The position numbers and the translations under genes are program-made. A stretch of 64,000 nt of DNA from Terriglobales bacterium. GTDB taxonomy: Bacteria; Acidobacteriota; Terriglobia; Bryobacterales; Bryobacteraceae. The notes below the pieces were generated by a model. The model worked only from the letters and a program-made list of their open reading frames with translations. It was not told where the DNA came from and did not search any database. This document shows, piece after piece, positions 27,060 through 35,986 of this stretch (the stretch's first letter is position 1; each line of letters opens with the position of its first letter). The stretch lies in the NCBI GenBank assembly GCA_027485675.1, contig JAIXQP010000049.1, positions 1 to 64,000 on the forward strand. Reading direction: 5' to 3'.

Positions 27060-29351
27060 TTAGTTCCGCAGGGGCTTCCCGGTCTTCAACATATGCGCCA
27101 TCCGCGCTTGCGTCTGCGCGTTCCCGCACAGGCTCAGAAACGCTTCCCGCTCAAGGTCAAGCAGCTGCTGTTCGCTCACCAGCGTATCCGCCGCCACCGC
27201 CCCGCCGCACAGCACGTGCGCCAGCTTCCCGGCGATCACCACGTCGTAGTCCGTAATGTAGCCGCCCTGCTGCGCCATCCACGCCCCGGTCTTGAGCAAC
27301 GCAATCCCCGGCTCCCCGGCCACCTTGACATCGGTCCGCGGCACGCCGGGCCGGTAGCTATCCACCATCGCCAGCGCCTCCGCCTTCGCCACGCCCAGCA
27401 GCCGCTCCGGGTTCATCACCACCGTCGCGCCCTTATCGAGCAAACCCAACTGCTTGGCTTCGTCCGCGCTGCCAGAAACCTTGGCGTAGCCGATGGTTTC
27501 GAACACCTTCCGCGGATCCTTCAGCCGCACGATCATCTCTTTGCAGCCGCCCGCGCCGGGAATCACCCCGACGCCGACCTCCACCAAACCCATGTACAGT
27601 TCCGCCGAAGCCACCGCCCGCGGCGCGTGCAGCAGAATCTCCGCCCCGCCGCCCAGCGCCCGGCCGTGCCCGGCCACCACCACCGGCACCGGTGCGTACT
27701 TGATCGCCATGTTCGCCTGTTGGAACCGGTGCGCCGCCAGGTTCAAATCGTCCCACTCGCCTTCCTGCGCCAGCATCAGCACCAGCACCAGATTGGCCCC
27801 GGCGCTGAACAGATCGCCCTGGTTGCCAATCACCAGCGCCTGGTGATTCCGCTGCGTCTCGGCAATCGCCTCCGTAATCTCGCCGACCTGGTCCTCGCCC
27901 AGCACGTTCATCTTCGAATGGAACTCCAGGCACAGGCACCCGTCGCCCAGGTCCACCAGCGAGCAGCCCGCGTTCTTCCGCACCACGCCCCCGGCCCGCT
28001 TCCGGTCCGCCAGCGAGATCACCCCCGGCCGCTCCGCGATCCGTTGATAGTGCCCCGTGCCCAGGTCGAAGTAGTCCGTCCGCGGCTGGCCCTTTTCATC
28101 GGCCGACCGGTAGAAGCCCTTCGCCCCGCGTTCGAGCATCCGCTCCACACCCGCCGGCAGCGCCAGGCCTTCCTGTTGCATCCGTTTCGCGGTCGCGTCA
28201 AAGCCCAACACGTCCCACAGCTCAAACGGCCCGTAGGTATGCGCGTAGCCCCAGCGCATCGCCCGGTCGATCTCCACCGTGCGATCGGCGATCTCCGGCA
28301 CGCACCACGCCGAATACCACATCGCGTCGCGCAGCACCTTCCAAACGAACCGCCCGTACTTGTCGTCACTCTTCACGAGCGTCCGCAGCCGCGTCGGCAG
28401 GTCGTCCGGCATCGGCGCCAGCCGCGGCTTGTTGGCCTTGCGGTACTCGAGCGTCTTCCAATCGAGCGCGTGAATCTCCTTCTCCGGCCCGACGCGCTTG
28501 TAAAATCCCTGGCCCGTCTTCTCGCCGAGCCACCGGTTCACCATCATCTGATCCACGAACGGCGGCGGCTTCAGCCGCTCCCGCCATGGGTCATGCGGCA
28601 CCATGCCGTACAGGTTCTCGGCCACGTGCACCCAGATATCGAGGCCGACAATATCGAGCAGCCGGTAGCTTGCCGAGTTCGGCAACCCGATCACGGAGCC
28701 GGTCAGCGCGTCCACCTCTTCAATGGTGAGGTCGTCTTCGATCGTGTACTGGTAGGCGCTCGCGCCCCACATGCTGCCGATGCGGTTGGCAATGAAGTTC
28801 GGCGTGTCTTTGCAGACCACCACACCTTTGCCCATCCGCCGGTCCAGGAACTGCTCGACGTCGGCCAGCAGCAATGGCTTCGTTTCGTTACCGGGGATCA
28901 CCTCGCACAAGTGCAAGTAACGAGGAGGGTTAAAGAAGTGCGTCCCCAGGAAATGCTCGCGGAAACCGGCATCGAACCCGGCGCTGATCTGGGCGAGCGG
29001 AATCCCCGACGTGTTCGTCGAGACAATCGAATCAGGGGAACGCAGGGCGGCGACCTTGGTCCACAGCTCCCGCTTCACGTCCAGCTTCTCGGTCACGGCC
29101 TCAATGATCCAATCGCACCCGGCGACTTTCGGCAGGTCGGCGTCGAAGCTCCCGGCGGTGACGCGCGCCGCGTACTCCGGCAGAAAGAAGCCGCCGGGCT
29201 TTCCCTTGAGCGCGGTTTCAAGGCCTTTTCGCGCGGCGTCCACTGTGAGGTCGAGCAGGAGCACGGAAACCCCGGCATTGGCAAACTGTGCCGCGATTCT
29301 CGCCCCCATGGTCCCTGCACCCAACACCGCCACTTGGCGGATATTTCGCAT
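27060..29351 (-). CDS. 3-hydroxyacyl-CoA dehydrogenase/enoyl-CoA hydratase (FadN type)
   Basis: A 763-residue bifunctional beta-oxidation enzyme. The NAD-binding dehydrogenase domain comes first ([20 protein letters not shown] at residues 7-26, with the catalytic region [14 protein letters not shown]), then a dehydrogenase C-terminal domain, and the hydratase/isomerase domain is at the C-terminal end ([20 protein letters not shown]). This order is that of FadN, opposite to E. coli FadB. It leads the operon; TAGGCT lies 7 bases before its ATG. Confidence 0.93.
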   Translation of the reverse strand: MRNIRQVAVLGAGTMGARIAAQFANAGVSVLLLDLTVDAARKGLETALKGKPGGFFLPEYAARVTAGSFDADLPKVAGCDWIIEAVTEKLDVKRELWTKVAALRSPDSIVSTNTSGIPLAQISAGFDAGFREHFLGTHFFNPPRYLHLCEVIPGNETKPLLLADVEQFLDRRMGKGVVVCKDTPNFIANRIGSMWGASAYQYTIEDDLTIEEVDALTGSVIGLPNSASYRLLDIVGLDIWVHVAENLYGMVPHDPWRERLKPPPFVDQMMVNRWLGEKTGQGFYKRVGPEKEIHALDWKTLEYRKANKPRLAPMPDDLPTRLRTLVKSDDKYGRFVWKVLRDAMWYSAWCVPEIADRTVEIDRAMRWGYAHTYGPFELWDVLGFDATAKRMQQEGLALPAGVERMLERGAKGFYRSADEKGQPRTDYFDLGTGHYQRIAERPGVISLADRKRAGGVVRKNAGCSLVDLGDGCLCLEFHSKMNVLGEDQVGEITEAIAETQRNHQALVIGNQGDLFSAGANLVLVLMLAQEGEWDDLNLAAHRFQQANMAIKYAPVPVVVAGHGRALGGGAEILLHAPRAVASAELYMGLVEVGVGVIPGAGGCKEMIVRLKDPRKVFETIGYAKVSGSADEAKQLGLLDKGATVVMNPERLLGVAKAEALAMVDSYRPGVPRTDVKVAGEPGIALLKTGAWMAQQGGYITDYDVVIAGKLAHVLCGGAVAADTLVSEQQLLDLEREAFLSLCGNAQTQARMAHMLKTGKPLRN

Positions 29352-29358
29352 GAAGGTC

Positions 29359-29368
29359 AGCCTATCAT
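29359..29368. promoter_or_regulatory. overlapping divergent -10-like hexamers
   Basis: On the minus strand TAGGCT (29364 to 29359) lies 7 bases before the FadN ATG. On the plus strand TATCAT (29363-29368) lies 11 bases before the flippase-like ATG. The two overlap in a 28-base intergenic space, so the divergent units may compete for RNA polymerase. Confidence 0.35.
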
Positions 29369-29379
29369 GGAACTAACGG

Positions 29380-30405
29380 ATGTCTGCTGCAACTGCTCAA
29401 CGTTTCCCTCGCTGGGTGATTCCTGCTCTTGGCTACGCCGTTTCGATAGCCTGTCTCATCCACGTCTATCAACACTTCGATTGGGCCGAACAGTGGCCCC
29501 GGATCATGGCGGTGCCCACGTCGTGGATCCTGGCGGCCGTGCTGACGGATATCGCCGTCTACTGCGTGCAGGGCTGGCGCTGGAATCTGCTGTTGAGTCC
29601 CGTTGGCTCGCTGCCGCCTTGGCGAACGATGCAGGCCATCTACGTCGGCCTGTTCGCCAACGAGTTGCTGCCGCTGCGGCCCGGCGAAGTCATCCGCAGC
29701 TTTTTGCAGGCCCGCTGGTCGGGCGTACCCTTTTCCGTCGTGGTTTCGAGCGTCGTCATCGAGCGTCTGTTCGACGGTATCTGGCTCATCGCCAGCTTTT
29801 TCGTCGCGTCATTCTTCGTGCAGCTTCCGGATCTGCTCGTCGTTGGCAGCCGAATTCTCGCCGTGCTGCTGGCCGTCATCGGCTGCGTGCTGGCGTTCGC
29901 CATCTTCGCTAAGGACCGTGCCGAGCGCTGGATCCAGCAAACCATCTGGGCGCAGGGGTTCCATCATCTGCTGGCCGCGCTCACCTCCATGGGCCGCAGC
30001 CCTTCGTTCTATCGCAGCTTCCTGCTCAGCGGCCTCTACCTGGCGCTGCAGGCGGCGCCGATCTATTTTTTATCCACCGGCTTTCAACTCGGGCTCTCCC
30101 TGGGCCAATGCGCCATTTTGCTCGTGATTTTGCGTCTGGGCGCCGTGCCGCCCCAAGCGCCCGGCAACGTCGGCACCTTCCATTGGCTCGTCGTCATGGG
30201 CGTCATGCTGTTCGGCGTCGAGCGGGAAACTGCCGTCGGCTACGCAACTCTACTATTCTTGGTGATTACCGTCCCGCTCTGGATGGTCGGCTTCGTGGCT
30301 CTCCTCGCCACCAAAATGAAGCTGAGCCAGATCCGCATGGACGCCCAAAACGAACCGGAAACCTCTCATGCGAGCACTTCTTCTCCTAGCTCTGCTGGCC
30401 GTTAG
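29380..30405 (+). CDS. flippase-like integral membrane protein (LPG synthase TM type)
   Basis: A 341-residue protein with about eight membrane helices. It matches the UPF0104/LPG_synthase_TM family: YVGLFANELLPLRPGEVIRS is the characteristic motif, and LGAVPPQAPGNVGTFHWLV the second. Such proteins move or modify lipids, and some are the membrane half of MprF. No soluble synthase domain is present, so lipid transport or glycolipid assembly is more likely. The last 13 codons overlap the next gene. Confidence 0.8.
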   Translation: MSAATAQRFPRWVIPALGYAVSIACLIHVYQHFDWAEQWPRIMAVPTSWILAAVLTDIAVYCVQGWRWNLLLSPVGSLPPWRTMQAIYVGLFANELLPLRPGEVIRSFLQARWSGVPFSVVVSSVVIERLFDGIWLIASFFVASFFVQLPDLLVVGSRILAVLLAVIGCVLAFAIFAKDRAERWIQQTIWAQGFHHLLAALTSMGRSPSFYRSFLLSGLYLALQAAPIYFLSTGFQLGLSLGQCAILLVILRLGAVPPQAPGNVGTFHWLVVMGVMLFGVERETAVGYATLLFLVITVPLWMVGFVALLATKMKLSQIRMDAQNEPETSHASTSSPSSAGR

Positions 30406-31228
30406 TATGGCCGCGCAACCCCTCCGCATCATCGCCATCGGCGCGCATCCCGACGACTGCGACATCAAGTTCGGCGGCACCGCCGTGCTCCTGGCCAAGA
30501 TGGGCCACCAGGTGAAATTCGTCAGCGTCACCAACGGCGACGCCGGCCACCACCAAATGGGCGGCCAGATTCTCGCCAATCGCCGCCGCGCCGAAGCCGC
30601 CGAATCGGCCCGCCGCCTCGGCATCGCCGAGTACGAAGTGATGGAGAACCACGACGGCGAACTGACGCCATCGCTTGACGTCCGCCGGCAGATCATCCGT
30701 GCCATCCGCAACTGGAAGGCCGACGTCGTCATCACTCACCGCACCAACGACTACCATCCCGACCACCGCAACACCGGCATCCTGATTCAGGACGCGGCCT
30801 ACATGGTACAAGTGCCGAACATCGTCAGCGACGCCCCGGCGCTGCGCAAGAACCCCGTTTTCCTCTACTTCTCCGATTACTTCCAGCGGCCGAACCCCTT
30901 CCGCCCGGACATCGTCATCGATATCGAAGCCGCCTTTGAACAGAAGATCAACGGCCTCGACGCCCACGTCTCGCAGTTCTACGAGTGGCTGCCGTGGGTG
31001 AGCGGCGTCTCCGAAAAGGTCCCCAAAGACCCTGCCGCCCGCAAGGCTTGGCTCCGCAGCGAACGCGCCAACCAGCGTCTGAACGACGAAGCGAAGGCCT
31101 CCTTCGCCAAGTGGTACGGCGCCGGCAAAACGCCCAAATACCTCGAAGCGTTTGAGATCTGCGAGTATGGCCGGCGGCCCACCGAGGACGAAATCCGCCA
31201 GCTCTTCCCCATGCTTCCGAAGAAATGA
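30368..31228 (+). CDS. exported PIG-L/LmbE deacetylase
   Basis: A 286-residue zinc deacetylase. A signal peptide (about 1-16) is followed by IIAIGAHPDDCDIKFGG, with H27, D29 and D30 as zinc ligands and catalytic base, and later by HRTNDYHPDHRNTG, the third ligand. The family removes acetyl from GlcNAc-type sugars or lipids (BshB, MshB, PIG-L). The first 38 bases overlap the end of the flippase-like gene, and the stop overlaps selA by 4 bases (ATGA), so the three genes are translated together. The substrate is not known. Confidence 0.88.
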   Translation: MRALLLLALLAVSMAAQPLRIIAIGAHPDDCDIKFGGTAVLLAKMGHQVKFVSVTNGDAGHHQMGGQILANRRRAEAAESARRLGIAEYEVMENHDGELTPSLDVRRQIIRAIRNWKADVVITHRTNDYHPDHRNTGILIQDAAYMVQVPNIVSDAPALRKNPVFLYFSDYFQRPNPFRPDIVIDIEAAFEQKINGLDAHVSQFYEWLPWVSGVSEKVPKDPAARKAWLRSERANQRLNDEAKASFAKWYGAGKTPKYLEAFEICEYGRRPTEDEIRQLFPMLPKK

Positions 31229-32487
31229 TCACGGAACTGACCAGCGTCGAAGCCGTGCTCGTCAAGCTGCGGGATCTCTATCCGGAGGTCCCGCACGAGG
31301 TCCTGAAACGGGCGGCCCAAGCCGCCTTGAGCGAGGTTCGCCAGGGCCGCCCCGGCGATCCCGCCGCCACCATTGACGCGCTCACCCAACCGTCGCTCCA
31401 ACCGGTGATCAACGCCACCGGCGTCATTCTGCATACCAACCTTGGCCGCGCCCCGCTCGGCGCCTGGACGCCCATCGCCGGCTACTCCCATCTCGAATAC
31501 GACCTCAAGACCGGCCGCCGCGGCCGCCGCGACCACCACCTCGACCGGCTCTTCCACCACCTGCTCAACACTCGCGGCCTCGCCGTCAACAACAACGCCG
31601 CCGCCACCTATCTCGTCCTCCACGAACTCGCCCACGGCGCCGAAGTCATCGTCTCCCGTGGCGAACTCATCGAGATCGGCGACGGCTTCCGCATCCCGGA
31701 TATCATGCGCCGCGCCGGTTGCACCCTGGTCGAAGTCGGCACCACGAACCGCACCCGCATCGAAGACTACCGCGCGGCGATCACGGACCGCACCGCGCTC
31801 ATCCTCCGCGTCCACCCCTCGAACTTCCACATCACCGGCTTCACCGGCAAGCCGTCTCTCCGCGAACTCTGCTCGCTCGGCATCCCCGTCTATGAAGACC
31901 TCGGCTCGGGCTGTCTCGTGGATCTTAAACCGTTCGGCATCGACGAACCGCTGGTCCGCGATTCGCTCGACGCCGGGGTCAGCGTCGTCACCTTCTCCGG
32001 CGACAAGCTCCTCGGTGGACCCCAAGCAGGGCTCATCGCCGGGCACGGCGATACCATTGAGCGCATCCGCCGGAACCCGATGTTCCGCGCCCTCCGCATC
32101 GATAAACTCGTCACGCAGGCGCTCGAACATGCGCTCCGCGCCATCGTCCTCGAACGCTGGGACGACCTGCCCGCCATCGCCATGATCCGTCAAACGCCGG
32201 AGGCGATCCGCGACCGCGCCGAACGGCTCCACGCCCAACTGCCATTCCCCGCTACCGTCATCCCCGGCCAATCGCTCGTCGGCGGCGGCAGCACCCCGGA
32301 CCAATCTCTGCCCACCTACCTGCTCGCCATCCCGCAGCCGGAAATGGAACGGCGGCTCCGTTTGGGGAAGCCGCCGGTGATTGCCCGTGTCGAAAAGGGC
32401 CAACTGCTGATCGATCTCCGCACGGTGTTCCCGCACGAAGAAGCCGCGCTGCTAGGCGCGCTGCATGTAGGTGCCTTCGCTGGTTGA
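31225..32487 (+). CDS. selA: L-seryl-tRNA(Sec) selenium transferase SelA
   Basis: A 420-residue PLP enzyme that turns seryl-tRNA(Sec) into selenocysteyl-tRNA(Sec). The signatures are VINATGVILHTNLGRAPL at about 61-78 and the PLP lysine K261 in TFSGDKLLGGPQAGL. It is about 40 residues shorter than E. coli SelA, and the shortage is at the N-terminus that binds the tRNA. No selB, selC or selD is in the window, and I see no selenoprotein gene, so the rest of the system must lie elsewhere if it is active. The 3' end overlaps the convergent efp gene by 36 bases. Confidence 0.87.
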   Translation: MITELTSVEAVLVKLRDLYPEVPHEVLKRAAQAALSEVRQGRPGDPAATIDALTQPSLQPVINATGVILHTNLGRAPLGAWTPIAGYSHLEYDLKTGRRGRRDHHLDRLFHHLLNTRGLAVNNNAAATYLVLHELAHGAEVIVSRGELIEIGDGFRIPDIMRRAGCTLVEVGTTNRTRIEDYRAAITDRTALILRVHPSNFHITGFTGKPSLRELCSLGIPVYEDLGSGCLVDLKPFGIDEPLVRDSLDAGVSVVTFSGDKLLGGPQAGLIAGHGDTIERIRRNPMFRALRIDKLVTQALEHALRAIVLERWDDLPAIAMIRQTPEAIRDRAERLHAQLPFPATVIPGQSLVGGGSTPDQSLPTYLLAIPQPEMERRLRLGKPPVIARVEKGQLLIDLRTVFPHEEAALLGALHVGAFAG

Positions 32488-33009
32488 GACGAGAATCGTC
32501 TCGCCCTCGTTAATGAAGGCGGGGACCTGGACTACCAGACCGGTCTCCATCTTCGCCGGCTTGCCCACGTTCGAGACCGTCGCGCCCTTCAGGCCCGGTT
32601 CGGTCTCCAGTACCTTCATCGGAACCGAAGCCGGCAGCTCCACACCCACCGCGCGCCCTTCGTAGAACTCGATCTTGATCTTCAGATTCGGGATCAGGTA
32701 CTGCACCGCGTCCCCCAGCACGTCGGTCGTGAAGCCGATCTGCTCGTAGTTCTCGGTGTTCATGAAGTAGTACATCTCACCGTCGTCGTAGAGGTACTCC
32801 ATCTCCTGTTCGTCGAGAGCGATTTTTTCAATCTTGTCTTCCGACGCAAAACGATGTTCAATCTGCGAGCCGCTCCGCAGGTTGCGCATCTTTACCTGCA
32901 CGAAGCCGCGCAAGTTGCCCGGGGTCCGGTGCACCATGCTGAAAACCGTATGCAGTTCGTTGTTGAACTTCACCACCATTCCGGGGCGCAATTGAGTTGC
33001 TGCTAACAT
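32452..33009 (-). CDS. efp: elongation factor P, unusual tip residue
   Basis: A 185-residue three-domain protein of normal EF-P length that rescues ribosomes stalled on polyproline. The conserved loop of domain I reads RTPGNLRGFVQVKMRNL. By alignment from memory, the position that carries modified Lys in E. coli (K34) or modified Arg in Pseudomonas (R32) is Asn here (N32), with Arg two residues on (R34). No modification genes (epmA, epmB or earP) are nearby. TAAACT lies 8 bases before the ATG, and guaB is divergent 35 bases away. The 3' end overlaps selA. Confidence 0.93.
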   Translation of the reverse strand: MLAATQLRPGMVVKFNNELHTVFSMVHRTPGNLRGFVQVKMRNLRSGSQIEHRFASEDKIEKIALDEQEMEYLYDDGEMYYFMNTENYEQIGFTTDVLGDAVQYLIPNLKIKIEFYEGRAVGVELPASVPMKVLETEPGLKGATVSNVGKPAKMETGLVVQVPAFINEGETILVSTSEGTYMQRA

Positions 33010-33017
33010 AAAAGCCC

Positions 33018-33023
33018 AGTTTA
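33018..33023 (-). promoter_or_regulatory. -10-like hexamer of efp
   Basis: TAAACT on the minus strand, 8 bases before ATG 33009, inside the 35-base space shared with guaB. Confidence 0.35.
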
Positions 33024-33044
33024 CCAGCTATCCTGGATGGTTAC

Positions 33045-34511
33045 ATGATTCCCGATCAGATTCAGGAAGGACTCACCTTCGACGACGTTCTTTTGCAGCC
33101 CGCCCACAGCACCGTCTTGCCGGGGCAGGCCGACACACGAACCATGCTCACCCGTCGGATTCCGCTGCAGATTCCGATCGTCAGCGCCGCCATGGACACG
33201 GTGACCGAAGCGCACCTGGCCATCGCCCTCGCTCAGCAGGGCGGCATCGGTATCATCCATCGCAACATGACCCTCGAGCGGCAGGTCGAGGAAGTCGACC
33301 GCGTGAAGCGCTCGGAAAGCGGCATGATTGTCGACCCCGTGACCATCCGCCCTGATCAGCCCATCACCGACGCGCTCGAACTCATGAAGCAGTTCCGCAT
33401 CTCCGGCGTCCCGGTGACCACCGAAGGCGGCCACCTCGTCGGCATCCTCACCAACCGCGACCTGCGCTTTGAGACGAATTTTCACCTGCCCGTTTCTTCC
33501 CGCATGACCCAGGGCCGGGACCGGCTGATCACCGTGCCTGTCGGCACCACGCTCGAAGACGCCGAAAGCATCCTGCACAAGCATCGCGTCGAAAAGCTCC
33601 TGGTGGTCGACGACAACTACACGCTCAAGGGCCTCATCACCGTCAAGGACATTCAGAAGAAGTTGAAGTACCCGAACGCGGCCAAGGATGAACAGGGCCG
33701 CCTGCGCGTCGGCGCGGCCATCGGTTCCACCGGCGACTTCCTCGAACGCGCCCAGGAGCTCGTCCGCCGCAAAGTGGACGTCATCGCCATCGATTCCGCG
33801 CACGGCCATTCGCAAGGCGTCATGGACGCGGTGAAGGCCGTCAAGCACCTGCTGCCCGACGTCCAACTGCTGGCCGGCAACGTGGGCACCTACGAAGGCG
33901 CTCGCGACCTCATCCGGCTCGGCGCCGATGGCGTAAAGGTCGGCATCGGCCCGGGCTCCATCTGCACCACCCGTGTCGTCTCCGGCGCCGGCGTGCCGCA
34001 GATCACGGCTATCGCGGAGTGCTCGAAGGCCACCCGCGAAGCCGGTGTGCCGTTGATCTCCGACGGCGGCATCAAGTACTCGGGCGACGTCACCAAGGCC
34101 ATCGCCGCCGGCGCCGATTGCGTCATGATCGGCAGTCTCCTCGCCGGTACCGACGAAAGCCCCGGCGAGACGATTCTCTACCAGGGCCGGACGTTCAAGA
34201 GCTACCGCGGCATGGGCTCGCTTGGCGCTATGAGCGAAGGGTCGACGGCCGATCGTTACGGCCAGGCGCGCAGCGACAAGATGGTTCCCGAAGGCATTGA
34301 GGGCCGGGTGCCGTACAAGGGGCCGATCGCGGATCTGGTCTTCCAACTGGTGGGCGGATTGCGAAGCGGCATGGGTTACACCGGCTGCGCCACCATTCCC
34401 GAACTCCAGGAGCGGGCCCGCTTCCTGCGGATTTCGCCCGCCGGCCTCCGCGAGAGCCACGTTCACGACGTCATCATCACGAAAGAGGCGCCGAACTATC
34501 GGGTAGAATAG
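33045..34511 (+). CDS. guaB: IMP dehydrogenase
   Basis: A 488-residue enzyme of usual length that oxidises IMP to XMP, the first step to GMP. The barrel opens with [14 protein letters not shown], two CBS domains lie between about residues 90 and 210, the catalytic Cys is in [13 protein letters not shown], and the flap reads [16 protein letters not shown]. The start ATG 33045 is placed by the conserved N-terminus. TATCCT at 33029-33034 lies 10 bases upstream. The ECF gene follows after 75 bases on the same strand. Confidence 0.97.
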   Translation: MIPDQIQEGLTFDDVLLQPAHSTVLPGQADTRTMLTRRIPLQIPIVSAAMDTVTEAHLAIALAQQGGIGIIHRNMTLERQVEEVDRVKRSESGMIVDPVTIRPDQPITDALELMKQFRISGVPVTTEGGHLVGILTNRDLRFETNFHLPVSSRMTQGRDRLITVPVGTTLEDAESILHKHRVEKLLVVDDNYTLKGLITVKDIQKKLKYPNAAKDEQGRLRVGAAIGSTGDFLERAQELVRRKVDVIAIDSAHGHSQGVMDAVKAVKHLLPDVQLLAGNVGTYEGARDLIRLGADGVKVGIGPGSICTTRVVSGAGVPQITAIAECSKATREAGVPLISDGGIKYSGDVTKAIAAGADCVMIGSLLAGTDESPGETILYQGRTFKSYRGMGSLGAMSEGSTADRYGQARSDKMVPEGIEGRVPYKGPIADLVFQLVGGLRSGMGYTGCATIPELQERARFLRISPAGLRESHVHDVIITKEAPNYRVE

Positions 34512-34518
34512 CGGCACG

Positions 34519-34546
34519 GGAACTTTTCTCCCGGCGTGGCGTCGAA
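34519..34546 (+). promoter_or_regulatory. ECF (sigma-E-like) promoter of the sigma factor gene
   Basis: GGAACTT at 34519-34525 matches the sigma-E -35 consensus. Sixteen bases later TCGAA (34542-34546) matches the -10 (TCTRA-like). The start of transcription would fall near 34553 and leave a leader of about 34 bases with GGAAAGGAAG as ribosome site. This implies the factor activates its own gene. Confidence 0.6.
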
Positions 34547-34586
34547 TAGTTCAGTAGACTTTGGACTCAGGGAAAGGAAGTCGGTT

Positions 34587-35288
34587 ATGGCAGAATCCAT
34601 TATCGGTTTCGGCTACGAAGATGCCGCGGTGGCATCCCGGCCGGCTGACGCCCACGAAGAAGACGCCCAGTTGCTGCGGGCGCTGAAAGCGAACGAGGAG
34701 AGTGCCTACGAGGTGCTGATCTCCCGCTTTCAACAGCCGGTTTATAACTTGGTGTACCGCCTGCTGAACGATCCGGCCGATGCCTCGGACGCGGTGCAAG
34801 ACGTTTTTCTGAAGGTTTTCCGGAACGTGGAGTCGTTCCGGGGCCAGAGCAGTTTGAAGACCTGGGTCTACCGCATCGCCCTGAACGAAGCATACAATCA
34901 CCGGCGCTGGTTCAGCCGCCACCGGAAGCAGGAAGTGGGTCTCGAAACGGATGAGGAGGGGTCTCGTAGCTGGATTGAGTCCATTTCAGACACTTCGCGC
35001 GATCCGTACGAACTGACCTTGAACGAAGAGCGACATCAGTTGATTGAAGATGCGCTTCGGGAGATCAACCCGGACTTCCGCGCGGCGGTGGTCCTGCGGG
35101 ATTTGGAAGAGCTCAGCTATGAAGAGATCGCTGAAGTGATGCAGGTCTCGCTGGGCACCGTAAAATCGAGAATCCTGCGCGGCCGCGAAGCGCTGCGCCG
35201 CGTTCTGGTGGCGAAAACGAATGAGGCGAGGGCCTACGTGACGCCCTCGTCGGGAGACTTGGGGTGGATGCAGGAGACCGTGAAATGA
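34587..35288 (+). CDS. ECF-family RNA polymerase sigma factor
   Basis: A 233-residue sigma factor. Region 2 covers AYEVLISRFQQPVYNLVYRL to SSLKTWVYRIALNEAYNHRR, and region 4 covers RAAVVLRDLEELSYEEIAEV to VKSRILRGREALRRVL. It lacks region 3, as ECF factors do. GGAAAGGAAG lies 7-16 bases before ATG 34587; an earlier in-frame ATG (34536) lies inside the promoter and is rejected. The stop overlaps the anti-sigma start (ATGA), so the two are made in step. The signal it responds to is likely envelope stress, but this is inference. Confidence 0.93.
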   Translation: MAESIIGFGYEDAAVASRPADAHEEDAQLLRALKANEESAYEVLISRFQQPVYNLVYRLLNDPADASDAVQDVFLKVFRNVESFRGQSSLKTWVYRIALNEAYNHRRWFSRHRKQEVGLETDEEGSRSWIESISDTSRDPYELTLNEERHQLIEDALREINPDFRAAVVLRDLEELSYEEIAEVMQVSLGTVKSRILRGREALRRVLVAKTNEARAYVTPSSGDLGWMQETVK

Positions 35289-35986
35289 GTAACGCGAACA
35301 GCCGCCAACATCCTATGGAATGCCGCGCGATTCAGCGTGAAGCTGCCGATTATCTGGACCGTTTGTGCACCGCTGCCCGGGCTCGGGAGATCGGCCGCCA
35401 TTTGAGCGGCTGCCCGGCTTGTACGCAGCACCTCGATAGCATGATTCATCTCCGGCGCAGCGTTCGTGCTCTGCCGGCCCGTCCCGTTCCGACCAATTTA
35501 GCGGTTTCCCTCCGCGTGTCCGCTTCCCGGCACTACGCTCGCAAAGCCTCCCATCTGCGCTGGCGGGACCGGTTGCGGTTGTGGACCGTGAACAGCTGGC
35601 GCCCAATGGCGATGCCCGTCGTCGGCGGCTTTGCCACCGCCTGTCTGCTGTTCGCGACGATTCTGCCGACGTTGTCAACGCCCGTCATGGCCAACGACGA
35701 CGCGCCCGCTGCTTGGTACCAAAGCGCCGAGTTGAGCGACCTGGGGCCGTTTGGCCTGCCGGCCGACCACCTGACGCTCGATCTGATCCTCGATGAGGAC
35801 GGGCGCATGATCGACTACTCCGTTCCGGACAGTGAAAGCGTGCTGATGAGCGATGCGGAACTCCGCCGGACCGTGGAGAACAACCTGCTCTTCATGCGCT
35901 TCAAACCCGCGGAGTTTTTTGGGCAGCGGACGGCGGGCAAGTTGCGGATTACCATCCGCCGCAGCCAGCTGGAAGTCAAGGGCTGA
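35285..35986 (+). CDS. zinc-finger anti-sigma factor with periplasmic domain
   Basis: A 233-residue protein. The N-terminal zinc-binding anti-sigma motif H39-x3-C43-x2-C46 lies in GRHLSGCPACTQHL and would hold the ECF factor of the preceding gene. One membrane helix follows (about 107-128), and the periplasmic part (about 138-233) resembles a TonB C-terminal-like domain (LTLDLILDEDGRMIDYSV). Release is probably by envelope signalling. The start overlaps the sigma stop by 4 bases; the rsmA gene begins immediately after its stop. Confidence 0.88.
   Translation: MSNANSRQHPMECRAIQREAADYLDRLCTAARAREIGRHLSGCPACTQHLDSMIHLRRSVRALPARPVPTNLAVSLRVSASRHYARKASHLRWRDRLRLWTVNSWRPMAMPVVGGFATACLLFATILPTLSTPVMANDDAPAAWYQSAELSDLGPFGLPADHLTLDLILDEDGRMIDYSVPDSESVLMSDAELRRTVENNLLFMRFKPAEFFGQRTAGKLRITIRRSQLEVKG

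Noticed and set aside
26688-29912. 1074-residue open frame opposite the fad genes
   Set aside because: It spans three recognisable genes on the other strand and has no domain or ribosome site.
33021-34517. 498-residue open frame opposite guaB
   Set aside because: It mirrors guaB almost exactly and is Asp/Gly-rich shadow sequence.
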